A stretch of DNA of 64,000 bases from JAHEFT01 sp963766195 (GTDB lineage: Bacteria; Pseudomonadota; Gammaproteobacteria; Xanthomonadales; SZUA-36): positions 930,001-994,000 of the forward strand of contig CAVXYY010000005.1 in assembly GCA_963766195.1 (NCBI GenBank), given 5' to 3'. This document shows, in pieces, positions 35,686 to 44,707 of this stretch. The position numbers and the translations under genes are program-made. The number at the start of each line of letters is the position of its first letter. Within the stretch, counting starts at the first letter, position 1. Under the pieces are notes generated by a model. It had not been told where the DNA came from. It did not search any database and saw only the letters and a program-made list of their open reading frames with translations.

Positions 35686-36330
35686 CTAGCTCAGATCGAA
35701 ACGGATGCGCTGTTTGGCCCAGGCCCTCACGGCCTGGCCCTGGTACATTGCCGGTTCGAATTTCCACTGGTTGATGCCCTGCGTTGCCGCTTCGTCAAAC
35801 AGCCCTTCCGGGTAGGATTCGACGACCTTTACCTGTTCAATTTCTCCGGTGATCCCGATCAATAGCGAGAACACCACGTAACCCTCGATGCCACTCGCGC
35901 GGGCGCGTGGCGGATAGGTCACAGGCGCCTGGTATGCGGCCCTTGGTGGCTGGTCAACCGTGTCATCCGTCATTACCAGTCCGGATCCGTCGCCGAGCAA
36001 ATCACCTTCCAGTCCACCCAGGTCATCGGCCGAGAATCCGGGCAGGCCCATGTCGACCCCGGACAGGCTGGTGTCCAGGCCGGTTAACGGATTGGGCGGC
36101 GCACGGCGTGAACGCTTCGGCCTGGGTTTGGGCTTGGGTTTCTGAACCTGCTGCTCCGGGGGCGGCTTTTTTCGCTCGAGCGCGATCTGGTGGCCGACCT
36201 CTTCACGGGAATCCTCCAGTGAATCGGAAAACAGGTTGATCAGGACCACGGTGCCCACCACGAGTATCGACCCCCCCAGCATGAAACCCGTAGCCCAGGC
36301 GAGCCGCCTTAAACGCTCCATCGGTTTCAT
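35686..36330 (-). CDS. tonB: TonB energy-transducing protein
   Basis: About 214 residues: an N-terminal membrane helix (GFMLGGSILVVGTVVLINLF), a basic/proline segment (KPKPKPRPKRSRRAPP), a glycine-aspartate-rich linker, and the TonB C-terminal domain (RARASGIEGYVVFSLLIG; QGINQWKFEPAMYQGQAVRAW). The first-strand signature YP-xxAxxxGIEG is altered only slightly. ATG 36330 lies 1 bp after exbD; an upstream extension would overlap exbD. It is of the short TonB2 type. It should couple the inner-membrane proton motive force to the receptor encoded downstream. Confidence 0.92.
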   Translation of the reverse strand: MKPMERLRRLAWATGFMLGGSILVVGTVVLINLFSDSLEDSREEVGHQIALERKKPPPEQQVQKPKPKPRPKRSRRAPPNPLTGLDTSLSGVDMGLPGFSADDLGGLEGDLLGDGSGLVMTDDTVDQPPRAAYQAPVTYPPRARASGIEGYVVFSLLIGITGEIEQVKVVESYPEGLFDEAATQGINQWKFEPAMYQGQAVRAWAKQRIRFDLS

Positions 36331-36331
36331 C

Positions 36332-36742
36332 TCAGCCCGACCCGGCCTCCTCGACCGTGGCGACTCCGACGTCCGTGGCACCGGCCAGGCGCGCCTGGTC
36401 CACCACTTCAACCAGCTTCCCGGCGGGCACCCCGTCGTCGGTGATGACCAGTACCGCTTTGGCGGTCATGGTTTTCAACTGGTCGCGCAGGCGGCTCTGG
36501 ATGACCCAGATTTGCACCGGTTCGCCATCGAGAAAGGTATCGCCGTTGGAGTCGATGTACAGCCGCAGCGCCTTGGTTGAAGCCGTCGTGGCGCTGGATG
36601 CCGCCGGCCGGTCCAGGTCCAGCTTCATGTCCTTGACAAAAGTGGTGCTGACCATGAAGAAAATCAGCAAAATGAACACCATGTCGATCAATGGCGAAAT
36701 ATCGATGGCCTGGATGTCGTCTTTTCGTTCACGGTAGCGCAT
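36332..36742 (-). CDS. exbD: Biopolymer transport protein ExbD
   Basis: 136 residues: one transmembrane helix with the critical membrane aspartate (AIDISPLIDMVFILLIFFMV; D in LIDMVF) and a periplasmic domain (LYIDSNGDTFLDGEPVQI; VLVITDDGVPAGKLVEVV). ExbD with ExbB forms the proton-driven motor that energises TonB. It lies between the short exbB and tonB, with gaps of 3 and 1 bp. Confidence 0.94.
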   Translation of the reverse strand: MRYRERKDDIQAIDISPLIDMVFILLIFFMVSTTFVKDMKLDLDRPAASSATTASTKALRLYIDSNGDTFLDGEPVQIWVIQSRLRDQLKTMTAKAVLVITDDGVPAGKLVEVVDQARLAGATDVGVATVEEAGSG

Positions 36743-36745
36743 GCT

Positions 36746-37354
36746 TCAGGACTCCTGGCTGCTCTGCGGCTCGGCGCAAAGGATGTCTTTGAGTTGAGCC
36801 AGTTCGAGTTCAATGTTTTTCTGCCGCCGGTACAGAACGCCGTTGACGATCAGTCCCGGGATCGCCACGGCCAGGCCCATCTGCGTCGTGATCAGCGCCT
36901 GCGAAATGCCGCCTGCAATACCCCCGCTTTGCGTAAACAGGGACATGTCACCGAGCGAGTCAAAGGTTTCAATCATTCCGATCACGGTTCCCAGCAGGCC
37001 CAGCAAAGGAGCGGCGGTAACGATCGTGACAATGAGGCGATTGAACTTGCGTATCTCGCGCTCTTCCTCAAAAAAGGCATAGTCGAGGTAGGGCCTGAGG
37101 GAGTCCTTGCCGGAATCACGCAATTCAATGCCTTTTTTCAGGGCACGGACCAGGATGCCTTCGGAACTGGGCAGTTTGCCCTTGTCGAATCGCCGGACCA
37201 GGTTCCTTACGTCCCGCAGACTGCCCCGTTTCAGCGCCGCAAAGCGATAGCCGATGGAGAACCAAAGCACGAGCGTCGCCAGCAGCAGCGGTGGCATTAC
37301 CCAGCCTCCGGCCTGGATGTACTGGGTCAATTCACTGAAGATAGCGGCCAGCAT
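36746..37354 (-). CDS. exbB: ExbB/MotA/TolQ-family proton channel, short form
   Basis: 202 residues with three transmembrane helices in the ExbB pattern: one near the N-terminus (MPPLLLATLVLWFSIGYRF), a cytoplasmic loop (LVRRFDKGKLPSSEGILV), then two C-terminal helices with APLLGLLGTVIGMIETF and ALITTQMGLAVAIPGLI. It forms the proton channel with ExbD. It is distinct from the longer TtpC-like ExbB upstream, so the system has two ExbB-type subunits, as in Vibrio TonB2. Confidence 0.93.
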   Translation of the reverse strand: MLAAIFSELTQYIQAGGWVMPPLLLATLVLWFSIGYRFAALKRGSLRDVRNLVRRFDKGKLPSSEGILVRALKKGIELRDSGKDSLRPYLDYAFFEEEREIRKFNRLIVTIVTAAPLLGLLGTVIGMIETFDSLGDMSLFTQSGGIAGGISQALITTQMGLAVAIPGLIVNGVLYRRQKNIELELAQLKDILCAEPQSSQES

Positions 37355-37357
37355 GGA

Positions 37358-38779
37358 TCAGTCCCCCGAGCCGATTTCTGCAGTCTTGTCCTTGTACTGG
37401 TTCATTACGTGCAAGGCCGCTTTTTCCATCTCGTCCTTGATCGATTCGGCCCAGCCGGACAGGAGATTGCCAAAGATCAGGGCGGGAATGGCGACCGCCA
37501 GGCCGACTTCCGTGGTCACCAGAGCGATCGAAATGCCGCTGGAGAGCAGTTTGGGGTCACCGGTGCCGAATTCAGTGATGATGTCAAAAGTCGAGATCAT
37601 GCCGGTGACGGTTCCCAGCAGGCCAAGCAGCGGAGCGACGGCCGCGATCACCATGATCATGGCGCCAAACCGGTTCAGGTGAGCCGATTCATGCAGGATT
37701 TGCTCCGAGACAATGTCCTCGATGTGGGTGCGGTCCTTCTCGATGTTGCGGACCGCGGAAGCCACGACCCGGGCCGTCGATCCCTTGAGGCGCTTGCATG
37801 CCTCCAGGGCTGCCTTGCGCTTGCCCGATTTCACCAGCGGCCCCACTTCTTTCGCGACCTTGCCGGTGCTGGCGCTGGCCGAGCGCAGGAAAAACATCCG
37901 TAAAATAATCAGCAGGCCGGCCAGGGCGCCGAGCGCCACGATGATCCAGGCGATGGAGCCGCCGCTGTTGATGATGCTCAGGAAGGTTTTGCCGGCCCTT
38001 TCTTCAATTGCTTTCTGGCTTGACTCGTAAAGAAACATATCCAGAACGTCCGGAGCCCGGCCGGCCAGCAGGGCTTCGGCGACTTCGGGCGTTGAGGCCG
38101 ACCAGACCTTGAAACGATCATCGCCGGCGGGCGCCAACGCACCTCCACGTCCTTCACTGATGCCGTAACTTGCAATGTTGCCGATGTGGATCAACGTGCC
38201 TGCAACTTCCGTGCCGTCATCCAGGAAAAAGCTCCCGGGTGATTGCCGGACTTTACCCAGTGTGTCCAACAGTCTGAGGGTTTGTTCGAAGAGTGTTTCG
38301 ATTCTTTCGCTGTCGGTGCCGGCGAAATACTCCTCGCTGCGAACCTCGGCTATGTCAAAGGGCTCGAGCGTTGACCCCGCCTGCAGAAAAGTGGCTTCCA
38401 GCGTCGACCGGCTGTCTTCCACGGCGCTGATCTGTCGTTCGGATTCCGCCAGGACGTCGTTGTAGCGTTCGGCCCGCGTCTGCAGGTCGATGTACTCGCC
38501 CTCGACCTTGTCGATGGCCCCTTCCTTGTCGGATTCATCGCGTTTTGACTCGGCATCGAACGCGGCCAGGCGTGACTGCAAATCACGAACCTGCGCCTCC
38601 AGGAAGGCGTATTCTTTCTGGTAAGCAGTTTGCAGCTCGCTCTGGGTCTTTAACGGATTGGCAGCCGGCACCGGGGCAGTTTCCGGAACGGTGGTTTGGC
38701 CTGCGTCCTGGGCTTCGCAAACCAGGACCGGCAGCATACCGGTGGCAATGATCAGGAAAAACTTCGCCCAGGGCTTCAT
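37358..38779 (-). CDS. ttpC: TtpC-like ExbB with N-terminal periplasmic domain
   Basis: 473 residues. After a signal peptide (FFLIIATGMLPVLVCEAQ) there is a periplasmic coiled-coil domain of about 230 residues (YKEYAFLEAQVRDLQSRL-type heptads; DLQTRAERYNDVLAESERQ), then a membrane helix (GSIAWIIVALGALAGLLIIL) and the ExbB domain with APLLGLLGTVTGMISTF and ALVTTEVGLAVAIPALIF. This N-extended form is the TtpC type needed by Vibrio TonB2. Its start overlaps the DUF3450 stop by 4 bp. The extension probably contacts DUF3450 or TPR partners (inference). Confidence 0.91.
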   Translation of the reverse strand: MKPWAKFFLIIATGMLPVLVCEAQDAGQTTVPETAPVPAANPLKTQSELQTAYQKEYAFLEAQVRDLQSRLAAFDAESKRDESDKEGAIDKVEGEYIDLQTRAERYNDVLAESERQISAVEDSRSTLEATFLQAGSTLEPFDIAEVRSEEYFAGTDSERIETLFEQTLRLLDTLGKVRQSPGSFFLDDGTEVAGTLIHIGNIASYGISEGRGGALAPAGDDRFKVWSASTPEVAEALLAGRAPDVLDMFLYESSQKAIEERAGKTFLSIINSGGSIAWIIVALGALAGLLIILRMFFLRSASASTGKVAKEVGPLVKSGKRKAALEACKRLKGSTARVVASAVRNIEKDRTHIEDIVSEQILHESAHLNRFGAMIMVIAAVAPLLGLLGTVTGMISTFDIITEFGTGDPKLLSSGISIALVTTEVGLAVAIPALIFGNLLSGWAESIKDEMEKAALHVMNQYKDKTAEIGSGD

Positions 38780-39552
38780 GACGACGTCTCCTGTGACAGG
38801 GGCAGGGCGTTCGGCAACCGGAAATATCCCTGGCGAATTTGTTTGCGCAGGGAATCGAACAGCCGGGCAATCAGTTCCTGGTCCTTTGCCGAGTCGAGCA
38901 GTTCGAATCGCCAGCCGTTGTTCGTTTCAACGGCCCGGCCGTATTCCTGGCTGCGCGTGCGGAAATACATCATCGTATTGCCAAGTTTCGCGACATCCAC
39001 CAGTACGTTTTCCCCCTGCAGGTTGATCGACTGGGAGTAGATGGCGTTTTCGCGGCTGATCCGGATTTCATCTTCCACGAAGGCCCACAGCCGGTTGAAC
39101 GCCCGGTGAGCCGTGACCACGCCACTGTTCAGCTGGTTTTCCAGCTCATCCAGCTCGTTCAGCCTTTCGCTCACCTTGAACGGAAACCCGTTTTGGACCT
39201 GGTCACGCAGCGCGTAAAGGTTTTCGAGAACCAACGGGGTCAGCATTTCCGATGTTGCACCGGCCGCAGCCACCTGTTCCCGCATTTTCTCGAGCTCCTG
39301 TTCCAGCTGCCGGATCCGCAGTGCTTCGCGGTCCCGGTTGGCCTCCATTTCTGTCAGCTGGGCGGTCAAATAGGCCATCCGGTTCTTGTGTTCTTCGCGC
39401 TTCAGGTTGAGTTCGCTTTGAAGTTCGTCGACCTGGCCCCGCATCTGGATCAGGCGATTGGCCAGCGCGTCGGTGGCGTCCTGGGAATACAGGGTGGGCG
39501 CCGCCAGCAGGCAGGCTGCCACCAGCACAAATTTTGTAGTCGGGAAGTTCAT
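38776..39552 (-). CDS. DUF3450 periplasmic coiled-coil protein
   Basis: 258 residues with a signal peptide (FVLVAACLLAAPTLYSQ) and an extended coiled coil (LIQMRGQVDELQSELNLKRE; IRQLEQELEKMREQVAAA), followed by a globular end with YGRAVETNNGWRFELLDSA. DUF3450 proteins head this type of TonB2 operon. The promoter immediately upstream has a Pho box, so it is the first gene of a seven-gene phosphate-controlled transcript. Function is unknown; a periplasmic scaffold for the TtpC extension is plausible. Confidence 0.88.
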   Translation of the reverse strand: MNFPTTKFVLVAACLLAAPTLYSQDATDALANRLIQMRGQVDELQSELNLKREEHKNRMAYLTAQLTEMEANRDREALRIRQLEQELEKMREQVAAAGATSEMLTPLVLENLYALRDQVQNGFPFKVSERLNELDELENQLNSGVVTAHRAFNRLWAFVEDEIRISRENAIYSQSINLQGENVLVDVAKLGNTMMYFRTRSQEYGRAVETNNGWRFELLDSAKDQELIARLFDSLRKQIRQGYFRLPNALPLSQETSS

Positions 39553-39630
39553 TTGTCGGTTCCGGAAAGTGGTCAGTTCATGAATCAGCCGCGCGAATGT
39601 TGCCAGCCCGGTCGAGTTCGTTAGTGGGCA

Positions 39631-39664
39631 AGTCTAGGAGTTTTTTATGACAGCCAAGTGACAG
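39631..39664 (-). promoter_or_regulatory. Pho box and -10 of the TonB operon
   Basis: Read on the minus strand, CTGTCAC-TTGG-CTGTCAT (39664-39647) has two near-consensus PhoB repeats with a 4-bp spacer. After 10 bp comes TAGACT (39636-39631) as the -10. The DUF3450 ATG at 39552 leaves a leader of about 70 bases. This is the best-matching box in the window. Confidence 0.87.
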
Positions 39665-39678
39665 GGAAACCGTCCCTT

Positions 39679-39734
39679 TTGTCACGCCAGTGTCATAAAA
39701 CCGTCACCGTCCTGCAATGGAACACCGATAGGAT
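39679..39734 (+). promoter_or_regulatory. Four-repeat Pho-box array and -10 of the beta-helix gene
   Basis: Direct repeats on an 11-bp period: TTGTCAC (39679-39685), GTGTCAT (39690-39696), CCGTCAC (39701-39707) and a weaker CTGCAAT (39712-39718). The -10-like TAGGAT (39729-39734) follows the last repeat after 10 bp, the same spacing as at the other Pho promoters here. The array is back to back with the minus-strand box 15 bp away. Confidence 0.82.
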
Positions 39735-39797
39735 TTGTCCCGGAATGTCCACAACTGGTGGGCACCATACTTTTATAAAAACTTCGAGGATCAATTC

Positions 39798-41556
39798 ATG
39801 AATTTCAGAAAAATTGGGCTGACGGTACTGGCGGTACTTGCAATGTCCGCCGTTTGCGCTCCAAACGTTTTTGCTTTCGTCATCGGAAGCGACGTTGAAG
39901 GTTACTGGTGGCAGGCCGACAACTCCCGTCGCGGCTGGGCTTTCCAGTACCTGAAGACCGGCCCCGAAGTGGGCGTGCTTTTTGTGACCGGGTTTGTGTT
40001 TGACGATTCAGGTAATGAGCTTTGGCTGTCCGGCAACACGACCATTGTAGACGGCCAGTACGATGTCGATATCGAATTGCTTCAGCTCGAGGGCGGCGTT
40101 TTCGGTCCCGGCGAAGGTAACCCGACCCAGCAGGTCTGGGGCAACCTGAACGTCGTATTCAACAGCTGCAGTTCAGCGGACTTCAGCTTTACCAGTCCTT
40201 CGATTACAGATTTTGAAGCTGAATTTACCCAAATCCGTTCGATTGTCGGTGGCACCAATGAAGGCACCTGTGTTTACCAGAAGGAATTCACGGGCTGCCC
40301 GGCATTTTCGACACCGGCCACCCAGGACCGCACCTGTGTTTTGACCGGCACCATCACCGAGGACGTCACACTGACCAATGACACCTACTGGGTGCTTGAA
40401 TGGCGGTGTATTCGTCGGCAACAAGGCCGCCATCGGCGATCCGGTCCCGACCAATGGCCCGACGATGTACATCGAGGCGGGAACCCGCATTATCGGCGCC
40501 GGCGGTTCCAATAACGCGTTGTATATCCAGCGCGGTGCCCGCATCGTGGCACAAGGCCAGCCCAACGCGCCGATCGTCATGACCGGTGGCAAAACGGCTT
40601 CAGAAGGCGCAGATGTTGCCGATTGGGGTGGATTGGTCATCAACGGCGCGGCGCCCATCAACACTTGTGATACGGGCACTTGTGAGGCCCTGGGGGAGGG
40701 CGACAGCGGCGCCTATGGCGGTGACAACCCACAGGACAACAGCGGTGTGCTGAAGTATGTCCGCGTTCAGTATGCAGGCGAAAAAATCAACGACGAAGAC
40801 GAACTCAATGGAATCGCGTTCCAGGGTGTCGGTAACGGCACCACCGTGGACTATGTCCAGGTTCACCGCAATGCCGATGACTGCGTCGAATTTTTCGGCG
40901 GCACGGTCAACGTCAAGCACCTGGTATTGACCGATTGTCAGGATGACAGCCTGGACTGGACCCAGGGTTACCAGGGCAACATCCAGTACGTGCTGATTCA
41001 ACAGAACCAGGATCCGACGTATGACACTGACCGGGGCATGGAACTCGACAACCTGGAACAGAATTTTGAAGCATCCCCGCGTTCAGGAGCGGTCATGGCG
41101 AATTTCACGATCATTGGCAAGAACGGCAAGCTGGGCGCCAATCCGCGCCGGGGTACCGGGGGTAATTTCTCCAACTTCATCTTCACCGGCTTCAGTTCCT
41201 GTATCAATATTGATGATGCGGCAACGTTTAACGATGCGGGGGCTCCACCGTTCCCGGCCGGTCTGACCGGTGTTCTGACAATGGAAAACACCATTGTCAA
41301 TTGCCCGACCAATTTCGTCGAAGATCCAGCGGACCCCTGGTCAACACAGACCTTCTTCGACAGCCAACCGGGCAACATGGAAATGAATCCGAACCTGGAC
41401 GGCGTGTTTCCGCCGGAGAATGCCAGCTACCTGCAAGGCTTCTACATGGATCCTGAGGTTTATGGTGAATTCTTCGACCACGTCGATTATATCGGCGCTT
41501 TCTATTCACGTGATTCCGCGTGGATCTGGAACTGGACCGAGTTTTACGATTGGTAA
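39798..41556 (+). CDS. Secreted parallel beta-helix protein, one frameshift
   Basis: About 585 residues. A signal peptide (IGLTVLAVLAMSAVCAPNVFA) is followed by an N-terminal domain (DVEGYWWQADNSRRGWAFQY) and then a repetitive beta-helix: YIEAGTRIIGAGG, YIQRGARIVAQGQPNAPIVM, ADWGGLVINGAAPI, and a helix of short VxYVxVxxN turns (VQVHRNADDCVEFFGGTVNV). The frame breaks near 40393, where one extra base turns VLNGGVFVGN into VLEWRC. GAGGA lies 7 bases before ATG 39798. No lipobox is seen. Similar RGARI/WGGLVI proteins occur with TonB receptors in Bacteroidetes. A Pho-box array precedes it and a strong terminator follows. Role unknown; a phosphorus-capturing or cell-surface partner of the receptor is proposed. 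Confidence 0.82.
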
Positions 41557-41581
41557 ACTGATTACCCGACAGCAAGTCAGG

Positions 41582-41612
41582 AAAAAGACGCACTTCGGTG
41601 CGTCTTTTTTTT
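41582..41612 (+). terminator. Rho-independent terminator
   Basis: GACGCAC-TTCG-GTGCGTC forms a 7-bp stem with a stable tetraloop, flanked by five A and eight T. It lies 25 bp after the beta-helix gene stop and closes that single-gene transcript. Confidence 0.93.
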
Positions 41613-41675
41613 GGAAAGGTTAAACTGTGCCCTTATTGACTTTAACTACCTTGATTCCAGGGCACTTGAATTACC

Positions 41676-42356
41676 ATGCAAACTACGATTCTTCTCGCGG
41701 ATGACGACACTGAACTGAGCGGCCTGCTCAAAGAGTACTTTGAGTCCGAGGGTTTCCACGTACGCCTTGCTCCGGACGGGATTGTCGCGCTCGAAGAAGC
41801 GCGAAAACCAGGCCTGGACCTCGTCGTGCTGGACGTGATGATGCCCGGCATGAACGGTATGGACGTACTGAAAGAATTGCGCCGGGACAGCAAGCTCCCG
41901 GTCATCATGCTGACGGCGCGTGGTGATGACATGGACCGCATTCTCGGATTGGAACTGGGAGCCGATGACTATGTTCCCAAACCCTGTAACCCCAGGGAAT
42001 TGCTGGCCAGGATTCGCGCAGTGATGAGGCGCGGCCAGGCGCCGGTCGAGCACGGGGCCATCGTCATCGATGACCTCGAATTGAACCAGGGCAGCAGAAC
42101 GTTGCAGAAATCCGGACAACCCGTGGAATTGACTTCCACCGAATTCAGTATCCTGTTCGCCCTGTTGCAGAGCCGTGGCGAGGTGGTCAGTAAGCGCGAC
42201 CTCTACATGTCGGCGCTGGGGAGAGAGCCGGTTCCACATGACCGTAGCGTGGATATGCATGTGAGCAACCTGCGCCGAAAGCTGGGGCCGGATCCGCGGG
42301 GTGACAACCGGATCGAGACCATCCGGGGCATCGGCTACCAGTACCGGGTGGCTTGA
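41676..42356 (+). CDS. OmpR/CpxR-family response regulator
   Basis: 226 residues. The receiver has ILLADDDTELSGLL, phospho-acceptor Asp in LVVLDVMMPG, LTARGDD and the Lys in ADDYVPKP; PCNPRELLARIRAVMRR links to the winged-helix DNA-binding domain (VELTSTEFSILFALL; RSVDMHVSNLRRKLGPDP; ETIRGIGYQYRV). The NPRELLAR segment and receiver are most like CpxR. It precedes its likely kinase by 7 bp. Starts ATG 41676. Targets unknown; envelope stress is the obvious guess given the kinase. Confidence 0.92.
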   Translation: MQTTILLADDDTELSGLLKEYFESEGFHVRLAPDGIVALEEARKPGLDLVVLDVMMPGMNGMDVLKELRRDSKLPVIMLTARGDDMDRILGLELGADDYVPKPCNPRELLARIRAVMRRGQAPVEHGAIVIDDLELNQGSRTLQKSGQPVELTSTEFSILFALLQSRGEVVSKRDLYMSALGREPVPHDRSVDMHVSNLRRKLGPDPRGDNRIETIRGIGYQYRVA

Positions 42357-42363
42357 CTCCCTG

Positions 42364-43698
42364 ATGCTTTCCCTTTTCTGGAAACTTTTCCTGACGATGT
42401 GGTTGAGCATCGTCGGTTTTTCGGCTGCCATCGGCTGGCTCAACGACAAGCTGGCCAGGGAGCAATGGGCGGAAGAGCCCGCCAACACGTTTTCCCGCGG
42501 GATCGCGCGGATCACCCAGAGGGCCCAGCAGGCGCTCCAGATGGAGGGCAGAAAAGGGCTGCGGGATGAGTTGTTGAATATCCCCCGGATGACCCGCAGC
42601 CACATCTATATCGTCGATTCCGAGAACAAGGAAATGCTCGGGCGGGACAGCGCGCTGGAACAACTGGTTGAACGGGGCACCACGATGGATACCGTGGAGT
42701 TCAGTGACGCAGAGGGTAAAAATTACACGATTTTTACCGTCAACCGGACTCCGCCTGCGACGTTGCTGGCGCCAGGACCTCGGGGCACCGCGCTGAGATT
42801 GGTCGCTGCCGCTGTCATCAGCGCATTGATCAGCTATTTCCTGGCCCGCTCGTTGGTTACACCGCTCGAGGAATTACGCCGGGCGAGCCGGAAAATTGCC
42901 GCAGGAGATTTGGGGACGCGTGTCAGTAAGACGATGCCTGCGCGCCAGGATGAAATCGGCCAGCTGGCGACCGACTTCGATGTCATGACGTCACGACTCC
43001 AGGCCATGCGGCAAGCCAACCAACGTCTGTTGCAGGATGTCAGTCACGAATTGCGCTCGCCGCTGGCGAGACTCAGCGTGGCGCTGGAAATTGCCCGAAA
43101 AAAGGGCACGGGGCAAATCGAGTCTGAAATAAACCGGATTGCCCTGGAGTCCGAACGCCTCGAGTCGCTGGTCAACGATGTACTGGGCATGCTGCGTGAA
43201 ACGTCGGAGCACGTGATCAAGTCGGATGAATTGCTCGACCTTTCAGCCCTTTTGAGCGACCTGGTCGAGGTAGTGAACTACGAAGTGCCCGAGGGCAAAC
43301 CGGGAATATCCTGGCAGGCGCCGGGCGACTGTTCTTTCAGAGGTGATCGCGAATTGCTGTGGCGCGCAATGGAAAACCTTCTGCGTAACGCTTTGCGTTA
43401 TACCGACCCGGATAAAGGCGTGCGGCTCGAACTGGTCGTCAACAAGCGAAAGCAGAGCGTGTTGCTGGAAGTCCGCGATTTTGGTTGCGGCGTACCCGAG
43501 GCGGAACTGGAAAAAATATTCGAGCCGTTCTATCGCGTCCAGGAATCCCGGGACAGGAGTAGCGGCGGCCACGGCCTGGGACTGTCGATCGCGGCCAACG
43601 CGGTCCAGCGGCACGGCGGCAGCATCCACGCTTCAAATGCCGCCGATGGCGGCCTGGTTGTCAGCATCAACCTGCCGCTGGAACAGGCTTCAGCCTGA
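42364..43698 (+). CDS. Sensor histidine kinase, CpxA-like
   Basis: 444 residues: N-terminal membrane helix (LFWKLFLTMWLSIVGFSAA), a periplasmic domain of about 110 residues, a second helix, HAMP (LVTPLEELRRASRKIAAGDLG, quoted in part), HisKA with DVSHELRSPLARL, then HATPase_c with NLLRNALRYT, VRDFGCGVP and GHGLGLSIAANAV. The length, HisKA form and the ELRSPLARL motif agree with CpxA. I chose ATG 42364, as the longer frame starting at 42301 overlaps the regulator and lacks a membrane-type start. No Pho box is seen here. Confidence 0.92.
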   Translation: MLSLFWKLFLTMWLSIVGFSAAIGWLNDKLAREQWAEEPANTFSRGIARITQRAQQALQMEGRKGLRDELLNIPRMTRSHIYIVDSENKEMLGRDSALEQLVERGTTMDTVEFSDAEGKNYTIFTVNRTPPATLLAPGPRGTALRLVAAAVISALISYFLARSLVTPLEELRRASRKIAAGDLGTRVSKTMPARQDEIGQLATDFDVMTSRLQAMRQANQRLLQDVSHELRSPLARLSVALEIARKKGTGQIESEINRIALESERLESLVNDVLGMLRETSEHVIKSDELLDLSALLSDLVEVVNYEVPEGKPGISWQAPGDCSFRGDRELLWRAMENLLRNALRYTDPDKGVRLELVVNKRKQSVLLEVRDFGCGVPEAELEKIFEPFYRVQESRDRSSGGHGLGLSIAANAVQRHGGSIHASNAADGGLVVSINLPLEQASA

Positions 43699-44706
43699 CT
43701 AGTCCAGGCACTTTTTCTCGAACGACTTCAATAGCTTGTTTTCATTTTCAGCCAGCTCAAAAAACCGCTCCAGGTATGCGCTGCTTTTCGCGGTCATCTC
43801 ATCCGGGTAGTCGGGCAGTTCCTTCAGCACGCCAAGAATTTCTGCCTGCTTTGATTTTACGGTGTGGATGGCGCCGGCCAGGGCTTCGTTATCAATACAG
43901 TAGCCGCGGTAGCGCCGCTGCCTGACATTTTTGAGGCGCAGTGACGCATCAGGCTTGGCGTAATTTGCGCTGACCAGTCCTGAGAGATCAAAGTCGTAGG
44001 GTACAAGGTAGAGGTCAGAGTCCATCTTCAACAGGTCGCCATTGTGGCAGCAGGCATCTTCGCCTTCAGCCGGTACCAGCGACCAGTCGGTGTTGCCAAT
44101 CAGGTATTGGAAGACAAAGACCAGCGCCGCTTGACTGTCGTTAATCCAGCTCATTTTCACACCGGGTATTCGCGCCCACTCTCCGCCTGTTCTTGCCGGC
44201 AGATGCTGCTTCGGCTCAATGACAAAACCATATTGCGGCAATGCGTCTGTATCCCGTTCCTGCCCGGTATCCTCGTAGCTGATGTGCAACAGGCGGACGC
44301 GGTAACTGTAGTCTGAAAGCAGGTTGAATATCCGGTACGCCGCATATTCCTCCACGGTGTTCGCGATTCGCCCCCTGTCGTTGCGGCAGTGGGTGACCAG
44401 CTTGAGTGTCTGCTGGCCTTCAAAAACCGTTTGCTGTGCATCGCTCCCCGGGAATTTGAGCCGGAGCGGCGGAAAGTCGCACACCCGGGCGCGGCTCTTA
44501 CCCCGAATCCTTACCTCGACAGGGATATCGACGCCTTCCACGTTCAGCAGAAACGGCTGCTCTTCACGCCGTTCGGTGTCCCTGAATATCGAATTCAGCG
44601 GTCCGGTCAGGCGTATTTCGATGAGTTCATTTTCCTCGAACAGTCCGGCTGCACCGGATGGCGGACTCCAGCCGAGCAGTAAAACCAGGGCCAATAACCA
44701 TCTCAT
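43699..44706 (-). CDS. CotH-like protein with signal peptide
   Basis: 335 residues. A signal peptide (WLLALVLLLGWSPPSGAA) precedes a domain with VEVRIRGKSRARVCDFPPL, AAYRIFNLLSDYSYRVRLL and later GNTDWSLVP and LYLVPYDFDLSG, which follow the order of motifs of CotH-type secreted atypical kinases (R..KS, DW, and D.D). Several cysteines (CDFPP, THCRN, ACCHN, YCIDN) suggest disulfides outside the cytoplasm. It follows epmA by 1 bp and probably shares its transcript. Substrate unknown. Kinase activity is not established from sequence alone. Confidence 0.76.
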   Translation of the reverse strand: MRWLLALVLLLGWSPPSGAAGLFEENELIEIRLTGPLNSIFRDTERREEQPFLLNVEGVDIPVEVRIRGKSRARVCDFPPLRLKFPGSDAQQTVFEGQQTLKLVTHCRNDRGRIANTVEEYAAYRIFNLLSDYSYRVRLLHISYEDTGQERDTDALPQYGFVIEPKQHLPARTGGEWARIPGVKMSWINDSQAALVFVFQYLIGNTDWSLVPAEGEDACCHNGDLLKMDSDLYLVPYDFDLSGLVSANYAKPDASLRLKNVRQRRYRGYCIDNEALAGAIHTVKSKQAEILGVLKELPDYPDEMTAKSSAYLERFFELAENENKLLKSFEKKCLD

Positions 44707-44707
44707 C

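Noticed and set aside
36794..37903. 369-residue plus-strand frame opposite exbB/ttpC
   Set aside because: It is antisense to clear ExbB-family genes and has no recognisable domain.
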